DNA of 64,000 nt. It comes from JABSSA01 sp039975755. GTDB taxonomy: Bacteria; Pseudomonadota; Alphaproteobacteria; Rhodobacterales; Rhodobacteraceae. The notes under the pieces are model-generated. The model did not search any database and was not told the origin of the DNA. It saw nothing but the letters and a program-made list of their open reading frames with translations. Location of the stretch: assembly GCA_039975755.1 (NCBI GenBank), contig JBDWGM010000166.1, positions 62,001 through 126,000 on the forward strand, given 5' to 3'. The position numbers and the translations under genes were made by a program. Positions 33,691 through 43,154 of the stretch are shown in pieces. How positions within the stretch are numbered: position 1 is the first letter of the stretch; each line of letters opens with the position of its first letter.

Positions 33691-34826
33691 GTTATCTCGA
33701 GTACACGGTAAAATCTGTCCCGGCGGGTCCGAGAAAGATACTGCATCTTAATTGGCCTTTGGCACTGCTTTTGGTGGCTGTCGCAGGAATTGGCTTTTTG
33801 ATGCTGTATTCGGTGGCCGGTGGGTCATTCACCCCATGGGCTGAACCGCAAATGAAGCGGTTCGCGATGGGTTTGATCATTATGCTGATTGTGGCGATGG
33901 TCCCGATTTGGTTTTGGCGATCGGTGTCCGGCGTGGCGTATCTGGTTTCGATTGTGCTGTTGCTGGCGGTCGAATTCTTTGGGTCCATTGGTATGGGTGC
34001 GCAAAGGTGGATCGATCTGGGGTTCATTCGCCTACAGCCGTCTGAACTGATGAAAGTCACGCTCGTTATGGTGTTAGCGGCCTATTATGATTGGCTGGCA
34101 CCCAACAAAAAATCGCGCCCACTTTGGGTGTTTATACCGGTTTTGTTGATTATCGTGCCGACAGCGATGGTGTTGCGGCAGCCCGATCTTGGCACATCAA
34201 TCTTGTTGCTTGCTGCGGGTGGTGGCCTGATGTTTGTCGCAGGCGTTCATTGGGGATATTTCGCCGCTGTTATCGCATCCGGCGTAGGGCTGTTGACGGC
34301 CGTTTTCCAATCCCGGGGCACAGCTTGGCAGTTGCTCGAGAATTATCAGTACCGACGGATTGATACGTTCCTTGATCCCAGTCAGGATCCGTTGGGTGCG
34401 GGATACCACATCACTCAGTCCAAAATTGCACTGGGTTCAGGCGGCTGGACCGGGCGCGGCTTTATGCAAGGTACGCAATCCCGTCTGAACTTTTTGCCGG
34501 AAAAGCACACGGATTTCATCTTTACGACCCTAGCAGAAGAGCTGGGGTTTGTTGGTGGGATTTCTTTGCTTTTACTTTACAGCCTCATCATCTTTTTCTG
34601 CGTCTTTTCCGCAATTGCCAACAAGGACCGGTTTTCATCATTGTTGATCTTTGGGATCGCGTTGAACTTTTTCTTCTTTTTCTCAGTGAACATGTCGATG
34701 GTCATGGGGCTTGCGCCCGTTGTCGGTGTTCCTTTGCCTTTGGTCAGCTATGGCGGATCCGCGATGTTGGTATTGTTACTGGCATTTGGACTGGTACAGT
34801 CTGCACATGTTCATAGGCCCAGATAG
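33687..34826 (+). CDS. rodA: Peptidoglycan glycosyltransferase RodA
   Basis: A 379-residue SEDS family protein with ten or so membrane helices. Family motifs include GAQRWIDLGFIRLQPSELMK, the RQPDLGTS segment, the large periplasmic loop with LNFLPEKHTDFIFTTLAEELGFVGG, and VPLPLVSYGGSAM near the end. It polymerises glycan strands and works with PBP2 encoded upstream. A dehydrogenase gene starts 12 bases downstream, and co-transcription is possible. Confidence 0.96.
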   Translation: MSYLEYTVKSVPAGPRKILHLNWPLALLLVAVAGIGFLMLYSVAGGSFTPWAEPQMKRFAMGLIIMLIVAMVPIWFWRSVSGVAYLVSIVLLLAVEFFGSIGMGAQRWIDLGFIRLQPSELMKVTLVMVLAAYYDWLAPNKKSRPLWVFIPVLLIIVPTAMVLRQPDLGTSILLLAAGGGLMFVAGVHWGYFAAVIASGVGLLTAVFQSRGTAWQLLENYQYRRIDTFLDPSQDPLGAGYHITQSKIALGSGGWTGRGFMQGTQSRLNFLPEKHTDFIFTTLAEELGFVGGISLLLLYSLIIFFCVFSAIANKDRFSSLLIFGIALNFFFFFSVNMSMVMGLAPVVGVPLPLVSYGGSAMLVLLLAFGLVQSAHVHRPR

Positions 34827-34838
34827 GCGCGACATCTT

Positions 34839-35771
34839 ATGACAACGAATGTTCTTTTCGCGGCCACGGCGCAGCGTTGGGATGAATATGAATTGCCCAT
34901 CCGTCATGAGCTTGAGGCCGTCGGGATTGACGCAAACCTAAGCTTGGACATTGCGGCCAACGATGTCGATTACATCGTGTATGCGCCGAATTCGGGTCTC
35001 ACTGATTTCACGCCCTTCGCCCGCGCCAAAGCGGTGCTAAGCCTCTGGGCAGGTGTCGAGACGATCGTCACCAACAAGACGCTGACCTTGCCATTGTGCC
35101 GGATGGTCGATCCATCGCTGACTCAAGGGATGGTGGAATGGGTTGCGGGACATGTGCTGCGCCATCACTTGGGGATGGATGCGCACATATTGGCCAAGCC
35201 GGGGGAATGGGCACCCAAGGCGCCTCCGGTGGCGTGGGACAGATCCGTGACTGTTTTGGGGTTGGGCGAATTGGGCGAAGCTTGCGCGCGTGCGCTTGCT
35301 GGACTGGGTTTCAATGTTTCAGGATGGAGCAGGAGCCCCAAAGAGATTGAAGGCGTCACATGTTATTGCGGCGATGAAGGTTTGCCTGATGCATTGGCTC
35401 AGGCAGAAATCGTTGTGCTTTTGTTGCCGGACACGCCTGCCACAACAAACCTTATGAATGCAGAACGCCTTGGGCTTATGGCAAATGGCAGTGTTGTCAT
35501 TAATCCAGGGCGTGGGCCACTGATTGACGATGCGGCACTATTGAATGCGCTGGACCAAGGGCAAATCGGCCATGCAACATTGGATGTGTTTCGGATTGAA
35601 CCTTTGCCAGTTGAACATCGCTTTTGGGCTCATCCTAAGGTCACCGTCACACCGCATATAGCGTCTGAAACCCGTGCCAGATGGTCCGCCAAAACAATCG
35701 CGGAAAATATTCACCGAGGTGAGTCGGGGAAACCATTTCTTCATCTTGTGGACGTTAAACTGGGTTATTGA
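34839..35771 (+). CDS. ghrA: Glyoxylate/hydroxypyruvate reductase A-like dehydrogenase
   Basis: A 310-residue D-2-hydroxyacid dehydrogenase. The NAD(P)-binding motif VLGLGELGEACARAL is near residue 140, the catalytic arginine in INPGRGPLID near 228, the glutamate in FRIEPLP near 255, and the histidine in TPHIASET near 277. Length and N-terminal layout match GhrA, which reduces glyoxylate and hydroxypyruvate. It follows rodA closely, with no functional link to cell shape known. Confidence 0.87.
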   Translation: MTTNVLFAATAQRWDEYELPIRHELEAVGIDANLSLDIAANDVDYIVYAPNSGLTDFTPFARAKAVLSLWAGVETIVTNKTLTLPLCRMVDPSLTQGMVEWVAGHVLRHHLGMDAHILAKPGEWAPKAPPVAWDRSVTVLGLGELGEACARALAGLGFNVSGWSRSPKEIEGVTCYCGDEGLPDALAQAEIVVLLLPDTPATTNLMNAERLGLMANGSVVINPGRGPLIDDAALLNALDQGQIGHATLDVFRIEPLPVEHRFWAHPKVTVTPHIASETRARWSAKTIAENIHRGESGKPFLHLVDVKLGY

Positions 35772-35936
35772 CCTGCAACATTTGGCCCAAAAAATAGTCA
35801 CAACTTGTAACAACACGTAAGGTCAGCGTTCAATTCGTTCATGTTTCATCACGCCCGCGTGTGGGCCTGTTGCCTTATGGTTGAACTGGCATGATCTAGT
35901 TTGCGACACCGCCAAAAAACCTTCGGAGACCAACCC

Positions 35937-36302
35937 GTGAGAATTCTGCCCAGACAAGTACATGCATTATTGGATTACCCGGCCTATGCCGGAATGATTG
36001 TGTTACCGATCTTGTTGGGTCTGGGATCGTCGCACCCGATGGCGTTTCTTTTGCCACTTGTGCTGGGTGTCGCAGGATTGGTCATGACGGCGTTGACAGA
36101 CCATGAAACCGGTTTGGTTGCCGTCATTCCTTTTGCAGTTCATCAACGGATCGAAGCCATCGCAGCTTTGGGTCTGATTGTTGCTGCGATTGGCTATGGG
36201 TTTAACGGGATCGATCTGTATGTGGCGACCGGCTTGGGTGTGGTTCTGTTCGGATGCGCAATCCTAAACCGTCCCGCGCCAGTTCTGACACCTGCTGAAT
36301 AA
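35937..36302 (+). CDS. Small membrane protein, SPW-repeat-like
   Basis: A 121-residue hydrophobic protein with four predicted helices. It starts from GTG with GGAG eight bases before it; a TTG start 12 codons upstream has no such site. The segment PRQVHALLDYPAYAGMIVLPILLG and the HQRIEAIAALGLIVA segment resemble small SPW-type membrane proteins of unknown function. It converges with the M3 peptidase gene, five bases away. Confidence 0.65.
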   Translation: MRILPRQVHALLDYPAYAGMIVLPILLGLGSSHPMAFLLPLVLGVAGLVMTALTDHETGLVAVIPFAVHQRIEAIAALGLIVAAIGYGFNGIDLYVATGLGVVLFGCAILNRPAPVLTPAE

Positions 36303-36307
36303 GGCGA

Positions 36308-38320
36308 TTAGGCCACGAGGCCACGCCCTTTCAACAACGCTTCTACACCCGGCAATCGCCCTCTGAACGCGACATACAGTTCGGCGGCATCCTTGGATCC
36401 GCCGGTGCTCAGGATATGTTGCTCCAGCGCTTTGGCCTGTACGGGGTCAAACGCGCCACCTGCTTCTTCAAAGGCAGCAAATGCGTCGGCGTCCATCACC
36501 TCTGACCACATATAACTGTAGTAACCGCTGGAATATCCGTCGCCTGCAAAGACATGTGCAAAATGCGGAGTCGCGTGACGCATGCCAATTGCATCAGGCA
36601 TCCCAATCGTCGCCAAAACGTCGGCTTGTTTGTCCATCGGATCGTTTGGCGCGTCGCCTTCATGGAATGCCAGATCGACAAGCGCGGATGCGACGTACTC
36701 AACGGTTTGAAAGCCCATGTCATATGTCGCAGCACCCAACACTTTATCAAGCAAAGCTTGGGGCATCGGTTCGCCGGTCTCAGTATGTGTCGCGAATTCG
36801 GACAGAACCTGCGGGACCTCCAACCAATGTTCGTACAGCTGGCTGGGCAATTCCACAAAGTCGCGCGCAACGGACGTGCCGCTGATGCTTTCGTAGGTCA
36901 CATCACTCAGCATTTGGTGCAACGCGTGGCCAAATTCATGAAACAAGGTCCGCGCGTCATCGTAGCTGAGCAGGGCGGGGTCGCCTTTGGCAAAGTTACA
37001 GACATTGATGACGATCGGGCGTTGCGGTTGCGGGTGTTTTGCTTGGCTGCGCATTGCAGAACACCAAGCCCCTGATCGCTTGCTACTGCGCGCGAAATAA
37101 TCGCCAATGAAAACCGCAATGTGTTCGCCTGTTCGGGTGACTTCCCATGCGCGGCAATCGGGATGATAGAGCGTTGCGTCAACAGGCTTGAATTCCAAAC
37201 CAAACAGCCGGTTCGCACAAGCGAAGGACGCTTCGATCATGCGGTCCAGTTGGAAATACGGTTTGATTTCGGCTTCGTCTAAATCATGTAGAATCTTGCG
37301 TTGGCGTTCTGAATAAAACCGCCAGTCCCATGGTTCCAACGGGCCATTCACGCCATCATCGGCCATTAAGTCAGCTAGCGTTTGCGCGTCAGCAGTGGCG
37401 CGAGATTTGGCCGGTTCCCAGACGGACATCAGCAAATCGCGAACAGCCTCAGGCGTTTTAGCCATTTCCGTTTCAAGTTTGTAATCCGCAAAAGACGCGT
37501 ATCCCAAAAGACTTGCGCGTTCTTGGCGCAATTTCAGGATTTCACTTGCGATGTTACGATTGTCTGTTTCACCACCATTTGCGCCTCGGGCGGCCCATGC
37601 TTTGTAGGCGATTTCGCGCAAGTCACGTCGGGTCGAAAATTGCAGGAACGGAACAATGATAGACCGCGATAGGGTCACAATCGGACCGTCCTTGCCTTTG
37701 TCCTTGCCGGCCTGGCGCGCCGCGCTGACGGCGAAATCGGGCAATCCTGCCAGATCGTCTTCGGCAAGATCCATGTACCAATCACGTTCATCAGCCAGCA
37801 GGTTTTGCGTGAAGGCTGTGCCCAATTCGGCAAGACGCCCTTTGATGGCTTTCATGCGATCTTCTTCTGCGCCGCTTAGCCCCGCACCTGCGCGCACAAA
37901 CCCACGATGCGTTAACATCAACACTCGCGTTTGTTCTTCCGTTAGATCAAGGGACGCACGTGCGTCCCACAGCGTTTGGATCCGCGCGAATAGATCTTTG
38001 TTCGCAGTGATTTCAGAGTAATGGGCGGCGAATTTTGGTGAATAGTCGCGTTGCAAGGCTTCGCGATCCGGGTTGCTATCTGCACCTAAGACGGCAAAGA
38101 GCGCGCCCAATACACGGTCAAGGTCTTGACCGGCGGCTTCAAGCGCTCCGATGACGTTGTCAAAACTTGGTGTTTCAGAATTGGTCGCGATGGCTTGGAT
38201 GTCGGCGGAATGCGCGTCCATTGCTTTGTCGATGGCGGGGGCGAAATCAGCATCTTTGATCTGATCGTATGGGGGAAGTTGAAAAGGGGTCTGCCAATCC
38301 GCAAGCAATGGGTTTGTCAT
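36308..38320 (-). CDS. M3 family metallopeptidase (oligopeptidase A/Dcp type)
   Basis: A 670-residue zinc peptidase without a signal peptide, so cytoplasmic. The zinc motif HEFGHALHQ is near residue 463, with the third ligand in the following SISGTSVARDFVELPSQLYEHW segment, and the late substrate-binding GYSSGYYSY motif near 605 is intact. It probably degrades short peptides. Whether it is closer to oligopeptidase A (prlC) or dipeptidyl carboxypeptidase (dcp) cannot be settled by eye. No operon partner is evident. Confidence 0.92.
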   Translation of the reverse strand: MTNPLLADWQTPFQLPPYDQIKDADFAPAIDKAMDAHSADIQAIATNSETPSFDNVIGALEAAGQDLDRVLGALFAVLGADSNPDREALQRDYSPKFAAHYSEITANKDLFARIQTLWDARASLDLTEEQTRVLMLTHRGFVRAGAGLSGAEEDRMKAIKGRLAELGTAFTQNLLADERDWYMDLAEDDLAGLPDFAVSAARQAGKDKGKDGPIVTLSRSIIVPFLQFSTRRDLREIAYKAWAARGANGGETDNRNIASEILKLRQERASLLGYASFADYKLETEMAKTPEAVRDLLMSVWEPAKSRATADAQTLADLMADDGVNGPLEPWDWRFYSERQRKILHDLDEAEIKPYFQLDRMIEASFACANRLFGLEFKPVDATLYHPDCRAWEVTRTGEHIAVFIGDYFARSSKRSGAWCSAMRSQAKHPQPQRPIVINVCNFAKGDPALLSYDDARTLFHEFGHALHQMLSDVTYESISGTSVARDFVELPSQLYEHWLEVPQVLSEFATHTETGEPMPQALLDKVLGAATYDMGFQTVEYVASALVDLAFHEGDAPNDPMDKQADVLATIGMPDAIGMRHATPHFAHVFAGDGYSSGYYSYMWSEVMDADAFAAFEEAGGAFDPVQAKALEQHILSTGGSKDAAELYVAFRGRLPGVEALLKGRGLVA

Positions 38321-38419
38321 TCTGGGCGCTCCATTCTGTTTTATTCAGACCTAAGGCTGAGGGACGCACCCGGCAAGGCACGTCGCGTCAAAGACTTCAC
38401 TTTGCACACTTAATCCGTG

Positions 38420-39463
38420 TCAGTTGCCACATATTGGACAATCGGCGCGGGATTTCAGTTTGATCTGACGGCTTTCGCCATAAAGCGCATCATAGATCAT
38501 CATTTGACCGCGCAAAGCCGTGCCAGCGTTGGTGGCAACTTTAATTGCTTCAACGGCCATCATTGATCCAATCACACCGGGTAACGGCCCTAAAACGCCT
38601 GCTTCTGCACAACTGGGTGCCAATTCTGGTGCTGGAGCTTCGGGAAAGACGCATTGATAGCAGGGCGCACCTTGTGCTGGATCAAACACGCTTATCTGTC
38701 CTTCCCACTGTGTGAGAGCTCCAGATATCAACGGTTTTTTGTGCGCGACAGCCATGCGATTGGCCAAATAACGGGTTTCAAAATTATCCGTCCCATCCAG
38801 AACCAGATCATATTCCGCAAACAGGTCATCCCCAATCTCTGGCGTGAGGCGACGGTTGTAGGGCAGAACTTTGATAAACGGGTTTTGCGCTTCTAATGCG
38901 GCTTGCGCAGAAAACACTTTGGGCATGCCAATATTGGCGTCTGTGTGGATGACTTGCCGTTGAAGGTTAGCGTTTTCTACGACATCATCGTCGATGATCC
39001 CGATGGTCCCGACGCCTGCAGCACCCAGATATTGCAGAGCTGGAGCACCAAGACCGCCTGCACCAATCACCAGTATTTTCGCATCCTTCAGTGCCTTTTG
39101 CCCAGATCCACCAATTTCTCGCAACACGATATGTCGGGCATAGCGGTTCAATTCAGTGTCCGTGAACGGCCCCGTGTGATCAGTTTGGGCGGCTGCGGCT
39201 TGTGTACTGTTCGCCTTGGATTGCAATTTTTTCAGGCCCCATCGATAGGCCAAGATCAATGTTCCACCGCCACCCAGTATCAACCAAAACTCTTTGCTTT
39301 CGCCGGTTGCCATGCGCAGGGAATGTCCGTCAGGCAAAACGAGATGGACGCATAAGATACAGGCGTAAAGCAGCGCCAATAACACCCATCGCATCGTTCG
39401 AGGCCATTGCAATTTTGCGCCACCAAACCAAATCAACGCGGCGATGCCTAAAACCAGCACCAT
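38420..39463 (-). CDS. MoeB/ThiF/HesA family adenylyltransferase with N-terminal membrane segments
   Basis: A 347-residue protein. The first 80 residues contain three hydrophobic helices (about 1-15, 24-42 and 60-76), and the E1-like domain follows: RQVIHTDANIG, the nucleotide motif GAGGLGAPALQYLGAAGVG near residue 132, DGTDNFETRY near 208, and zinc CxxC pairs CYQC and CPIC. Such enzymes adenylate the C-terminus of MoaD or ThiS sulfur carriers for molybdopterin or thiamine synthesis. Plain MoeB lacks membrane helices, so this one may sit at the inner membrane. It overlaps dut by one base (TGATG). Confidence 0.85.
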   Translation of the reverse strand: MVLVLGIAALIWFGGAKLQWPRTMRWVLLALLYACILCVHLVLPDGHSLRMATGESKEFWLILGGGGTLILAYRWGLKKLQSKANSTQAAAAQTDHTGPFTDTELNRYARHIVLREIGGSGQKALKDAKILVIGAGGLGAPALQYLGAAGVGTIGIIDDDVVENANLQRQVIHTDANIGMPKVFSAQAALEAQNPFIKVLPYNRRLTPEIGDDLFAEYDLVLDGTDNFETRYLANRMAVAHKKPLISGALTQWEGQISVFDPAQGAPCYQCVFPEAPAPELAPSCAEAGVLGPLPGVIGSMMAVEAIKVATNAGTALRGQMMIYDALYGESRQIKLKSRADCPICGN

Positions 39464-39927
39464 CAGCTTTGCCCCGTGGACCCAAAGCCGCCCTTGCCGC
39501 GTGCGCTGTCCGCCAACTCATCGGTCATGTTGAAACTGGCCTGAACCACAGGTGCCACGACAAGCTGCGCTATGCGGCTTCCATGTTCGACGACAAATGG
39601 ATGTGTGCTGGTGTTCAGCAGGATCACACCCACTGGGCCACGATAATCACTGTCGATGGTGCCGGGGGCGTTTACCAATGCGATACCGTGCTTAAGGGCC
39701 AGTCCTGATCGTGGTCTGACCTGCACTTCGAATCCGGGTGGAATTTCCATGCACAAGCTGGTTGGGATAAGGGCGCGTTCCCCCGGAGCCAGCGAAACTG
39801 GCGCACCGTCTTGCAGGTTCGCGCGAATATCGGCTCCTGCTGCACCGGCGGTTTCATAGGACGGCAGGGGAATCGAAGGATCGCTGTCAGGCGCACGTGT
39901 TATGCGAATGGATAAGTTATGTGTCAT
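39463..39927 (-). CDS. dut: dUTP diphosphatase
   Basis: A 154-residue trimeric dUTPase with all five motifs: AGAAGADIRA, the RSGLA motif, the catalytic VNAPGTIDSDYRG, RIAQLVV, and the C-terminal arm GKGGFGSTG. It hydrolyses dUTP to dUMP and keeps uracil out of DNA. coaBC lies 27 bases upstream, as in many bacteria where dut and coaBC are neighbours. Confidence 0.96.
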   Translation of the reverse strand: MTHNLSIRITRAPDSDPSIPLPSYETAGAAGADIRANLQDGAPVSLAPGERALIPTSLCMEIPPGFEVQVRPRSGLALKHGIALVNAPGTIDSDYRGPVGVILLNTSTHPFVVEHGSRIAQLVVAPVVQASFNMTDELADSARGKGGFGSTGQS

Positions 39928-39954
39928 CCGGCGTTTTCCATCAGTGCTATGTGT

Positions 39955-41157
39955 TCAGTCGTCATCAGAAAGAGCCGCCGCAATCTGGTTAGCCAGCTTG
40001 TTTGCAACGTCTGATTTTGCCATGCGCGGCCATTGTTCTGCACCGTCTGCCTTGATCACAAGAACTGCGTTTTCAGTTCCACCCATGATACCGGTTTCTG
40101 GCGACACATCGTTGGCAACGATCCAATCGCAGCCTTTGCGTTTGCGTTTGGCTGTTGCGTTGGCTGCGACATCATCGGTTTCGGCGGCAAAGCCGATGAC
40201 AAGGCGCGGCCTGTCTTTGGTCAGTTTTGAAACCGTGGCGAGGATATCGGGGTTTTCATTGAAGGAAAGCGTCGGCAGCCCGTCCTTGGATTTTTTTAGC
40301 TTGTGGTCGCTTGCTTGGGCGACGCGCCAATCGGCCACAGCTGCAGCAAAGACACCTGCATCCACAGGCAGCGCGTTTTGCACCGCGTTCAACATGTCTT
40401 GTGCCGTTTCAACGGCAACCACCTGCACACCCTCTGGCGGCGGCACATCGGCAGGGCCGGTCACAAATACGACGTCTGCCCCTAAACGCGCTAATGCAGC
40501 AGCAATGGCAGTGCCTTGCGCCCCTGATGATCTATTGGCGATGTACCTGACCGGATCAATGGGTTCGTGCGTCGGCCCGGATGTGACAAGCACGCGTTTG
40601 CCCGACAAAGAACCAGAGGCAAGTTTGCTTTCGATCGCGGCGACGATTTCCATGGGTTCTGCCATGCGACCCGGTCCAAATTCGCCGCAAGCCATGTCGC
40701 CTTCGTTTGGCCCGACAAACGCAACACCGTCCGCTTTAAGGCTGGTCAAATTGCGTTGTGTGGCCGGGTGCGTCCACATGCGCACATTCATGGCCGGGGC
40801 AACAAGGACATCTGTGTCCGTGGCAAGCAACAGCGTTGAAGCCAGATCATCAGCGCGCCCTTGCGCCATCTTCGCCATCAGATCGGCGGTGCCGGGGGCA
40901 ACCACGATCAAATCAGCCGAACGCGACAGTTGAATATGTCCCATGTCAGCTTCGTTCGTTAGATCAAACAGATCGCGATAGACCTGTTCACCGGCAAGCG
41001 CTGCGACGGAGAGAGGTGTTACAAATTCTGCGCCTGCTTGTGTCAGCACAGGGGTAATCAAAGCGCCCCGTTCGCGCAGCCGGCGGATCAGATCAAGGCT
41101 TTTATAGGCCGCTATGCCGCCCGCGATGATCAGAAGAATGCGTTTATTTTCCAGCAC
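39955..41157 (-). CDS. coaBC: Bifunctional phosphopantothenoylcysteine decarboxylase/synthase
   Basis: A 400-residue fusion. The N-terminal CoaC flavoprotein part has ILLIIAGGIAAYKSLDLIRRL and the active-site PAMNVRMW near residue 108. The C-terminal CoaB part has VTSGPTHEPIDPVRYIANRSSG near 200 and the lysine-bearing HKLKKSKDG. Together they make 4'-phosphopantetheine for coenzyme A. The GTG start is chosen because it gives the usual N-terminus VLENKRILL; a longer frame runs 52 codons further with no conserved sequence. Confidence 0.94.
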   Translation of the reverse strand: MLENKRILLIIAGGIAAYKSLDLIRRLRERGALITPVLTQAGAEFVTPLSVAALAGEQVYRDLFDLTNEADMGHIQLSRSADLIVVAPGTADLMAKMAQGRADDLASTLLLATDTDVLVAPAMNVRMWTHPATQRNLTSLKADGVAFVGPNEGDMACGEFGPGRMAEPMEIVAAIESKLASGSLSGKRVLVTSGPTHEPIDPVRYIANRSSGAQGTAIAAALARLGADVVFVTGPADVPPPEGVQVVAVETAQDMLNAVQNALPVDAGVFAAAVADWRVAQASDHKLKKSKDGLPTLSFNENPDILATVSKLTKDRPRLVIGFAAETDDVAANATAKRKRKGCDWIVANDVSPETGIMGGTENAVLVIKADGAEQWPRMAKSDVANKLANQIAAALSDDD

Positions 41158-41242
41158 GTGCGTTTTCCCGTAGGTCCCCGTGGATCTATGCGATGAACAT
41201 ATGGGCGGCGGGTAAGAAGCGCCAGCCCTTCGACGATGCGCT

Positions 41243-42037
41243 TTATCTGAACGCCAAACAGGGGTCGGGTCGTTCAATGCCCGGACTGTCCAGTACCAAG
41301 TCAAACGTCCCACGCGGATGGGTTCCGTCCTCTGATTGACCCAATGCGAATACGGTCAAGTCAGACGCAACAGACAACACTGCAGGCGCGCCCCAATCAG
41401 ATCGCGCATGCCCGTTGCCCGTGATGATCACAACAGGCCCGCCGGTTTCGTTCACGGCCTGCAGTGCTTGATCTGCAAGGCGGGCATCGCGCAGCCGTTG
41501 GATATTCACCATCATGCCCATCATTTCCTGCGGCATCGCTTCGCAATGGGCTTCGAATTGCATGTGTTCGCGCGTGGTTTGTTGATCGGTGTCCAATGAA
41601 TTGGTCAATCCGAATTGCGCAGCATCTGGGCCAAACGCGTCTTCCAAGGTTTGTTGGGCGGCGGCCATTGCGGTTTTGCGATCCAAGCCCGCGCCATAAA
41701 TCGCAGCTTGACCGGCCGCCGCAAAAATGGGGGAGTATATCGAAAAGTCAGGCCAATTGCTGTTTGCCCAATCGACGGCTGTTGCAATCTCGTTTGGTTT
41801 GCCAAGCATGTCAGACGTAATTTTGGTTGCCTGATCGGGCGTCAGCATTTCAAACACCACAGCAGATGGCCGCAATTGTGCGACCCACTCTGCTTGTCGA
41901 ATGTGATGGGCCGGATTGTCGTGAACTTCGCCCAAGATCACAACGTCCGAATTTTTCGCGGTCTCAGGAACGTCCGCAGTCGCAATTTGCGCCAGCAGAA
42001 CGGTCACGCCCAATACCAAAAATCGCAGGATATTCAT
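41243..42037 (-). CDS. ChaN family lipoprotein/heme-binding protein (DUF399)
   Basis: A 264-residue exported protein with a signal peptide (about residues 1-21, ending AQIATA) and the ChaN/DUF399 core: DVVILGEVHDNPAHHIRQAEW near residue 30, PSAVVFEMLTPDQA near 55, and VVIITGNGHARSDWG near 205. ChaN of Campylobacter binds heme. The exact role here is unknown. Its ATG overlaps the rpoH2 stop (ATGA), so it is produced together with the sigma factor transcript. That suggests it belongs to the singlet-oxygen or heat response. Confidence 0.82.
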   Translation of the reverse strand: MNILRFLVLGVTVLLAQIATADVPETAKNSDVVILGEVHDNPAHHIRQAEWVAQLRPSAVVFEMLTPDQATKITSDMLGKPNEIATAVDWANSNWPDFSIYSPIFAAAGQAAIYGAGLDRKTAMAAAQQTLEDAFGPDAAQFGLTNSLDTDQQTTREHMQFEAHCEAMPQEMMGMMVNIQRLRDARLADQALQAVNETGGPVVIITGNGHARSDWGAPAVLSVASDLTVFALGQSEDGTHPRGTFDLVLDSPGIERPDPCLAFR

Positions 42038-42915
42038 GCGAGGAAATGATGCACCTCGCGGCTTTGGTTTTCAAGGTTCTTTCGCATTTTCGCAAAGGCC
42101 GCAGCTTCCAGCTGACGCACGCGTTCTTTCGACAGGTTTAACTCCTTACCAAGGCTATCCAATGTGCGCGGCTCGTCGCGTAATTTACGCTCTTGGACGA
42201 TGAACTGTTCGCGCGGGCTGAGGGTGCTCAACGCCTTCAACAACCATTCCCGCAATTGTGCCGTGTCATGTTCGTTCTCGACCGTTTCCGCCGCTTGTTG
42301 GCTGTCATCCTCCAACGCGTCAATCCATTCGCGCCCTTCGTCTTCGACGGATTGCGTCGCATTCAAAGAATAGTCAGACCCTGAAAGACGTCCTTCCATC
42401 ATTTCGACATCGTGCAGCGGAACGCCTATTTCTGTTGAAATCAGTTGCCGCAGTTGGTGCTTGTCCAAGGTTTCTCCGGACGAGGCGGATTCACGTTCCA
42501 ACCGAGCCTGAACGCGACGCATATTGAAAAAGAGCGACTTTTGCGAAGAGGTCGATCCCGTCCGCACCATGGACCAGTTGCGCATCACGTAATCTTGGAT
42601 CGAGGCTTTGATCCACCAAACCGCGTAGGTGGAAAAGCGAACGCCGCGGTCAGGATCAAATTTGTCGGCGGCCTTCATTAATCCCAACCCGGCTTCTTGG
42701 ATCAGATCATTCATCGGAGCGCCATATCGTTTGAATTTGAACGCCATGGAAACGGCCAATCGCATATAGGCGGTGATAAGTCGATGCAAAGCGGCTTCGT
42801 CACGATCGTCGCGCCACGCATAGGCCAGACGAGCCTCGGTTTCGGCGTCCAAAAGTTCGGCTTTCATTGCCGTTCGTGAGATCGAAATATCGCTTACATT
42901 GTCCAAAGGCATCAA
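42034..42915 (-). CDS. rpoH2: RNA polymerase sigma factor RpoH2 (sigma-32 family)
   Basis: A 293-residue group 3 sigma factor. Region 2 has RLAVSMAFKFKRYGAPMNDLIQEAGLGLMKA and FSTYAVWWIKASIQDYVMRNWSMVR; the RpoH-specific box is QKSLFFNMRR near residue 132; region 4 has the helix-turn-helix LDSLGKELNLSKERVRQLEAAA. The sequence resembles the second alphaproteobacterial RpoH (RpoHII in Rhodobacter sphaeroides), which responds to singlet oxygen under RpoE control, rather than the DnaK-linked RpoH1. I could not identify an RpoE-type promoter with confidence in the 239 bases upstream. It heads the rpoH2-chaN-coaBC-dut-moeB series. Confidence 0.9.
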   Translation of the reverse strand: MMPLDNVSDISISRTAMKAELLDAETEARLAYAWRDDRDEAALHRLITAYMRLAVSMAFKFKRYGAPMNDLIQEAGLGLMKAADKFDPDRGVRFSTYAVWWIKASIQDYVMRNWSMVRTGSTSSQKSLFFNMRRVQARLERESASSGETLDKHQLRQLISTEIGVPLHDVEMMEGRLSGSDYSLNATQSVEDEGREWIDALEDDSQQAAETVENEHDTAQLREWLLKALSTLSPREQFIVQERKLRDEPRTLDSLGKELNLSKERVRQLEAAAFAKMRKNLENQSREVHHFLA

Positions 42916-43154
42916 ACTTCCCCCGAGAGATCGTCATTTGTTTTGTGCAGTCTAAAAAGGGTACGTGGGCAAACAGAATTCGGTTCACTATTTGTGAAAA
43001 AATCCTTGCCCTGCGGTGCATTCAACCTAAGGAGGATGATCTTTAGATGACGCGGTTCACCAACCCAATTCAATTTTATGGATCACGTTTTGTGATTATG
43101 CCGGTCACGGAAAGTCGTTTGAAATAGAGAGCTTAATGGTTCAACGCTGAGCGC

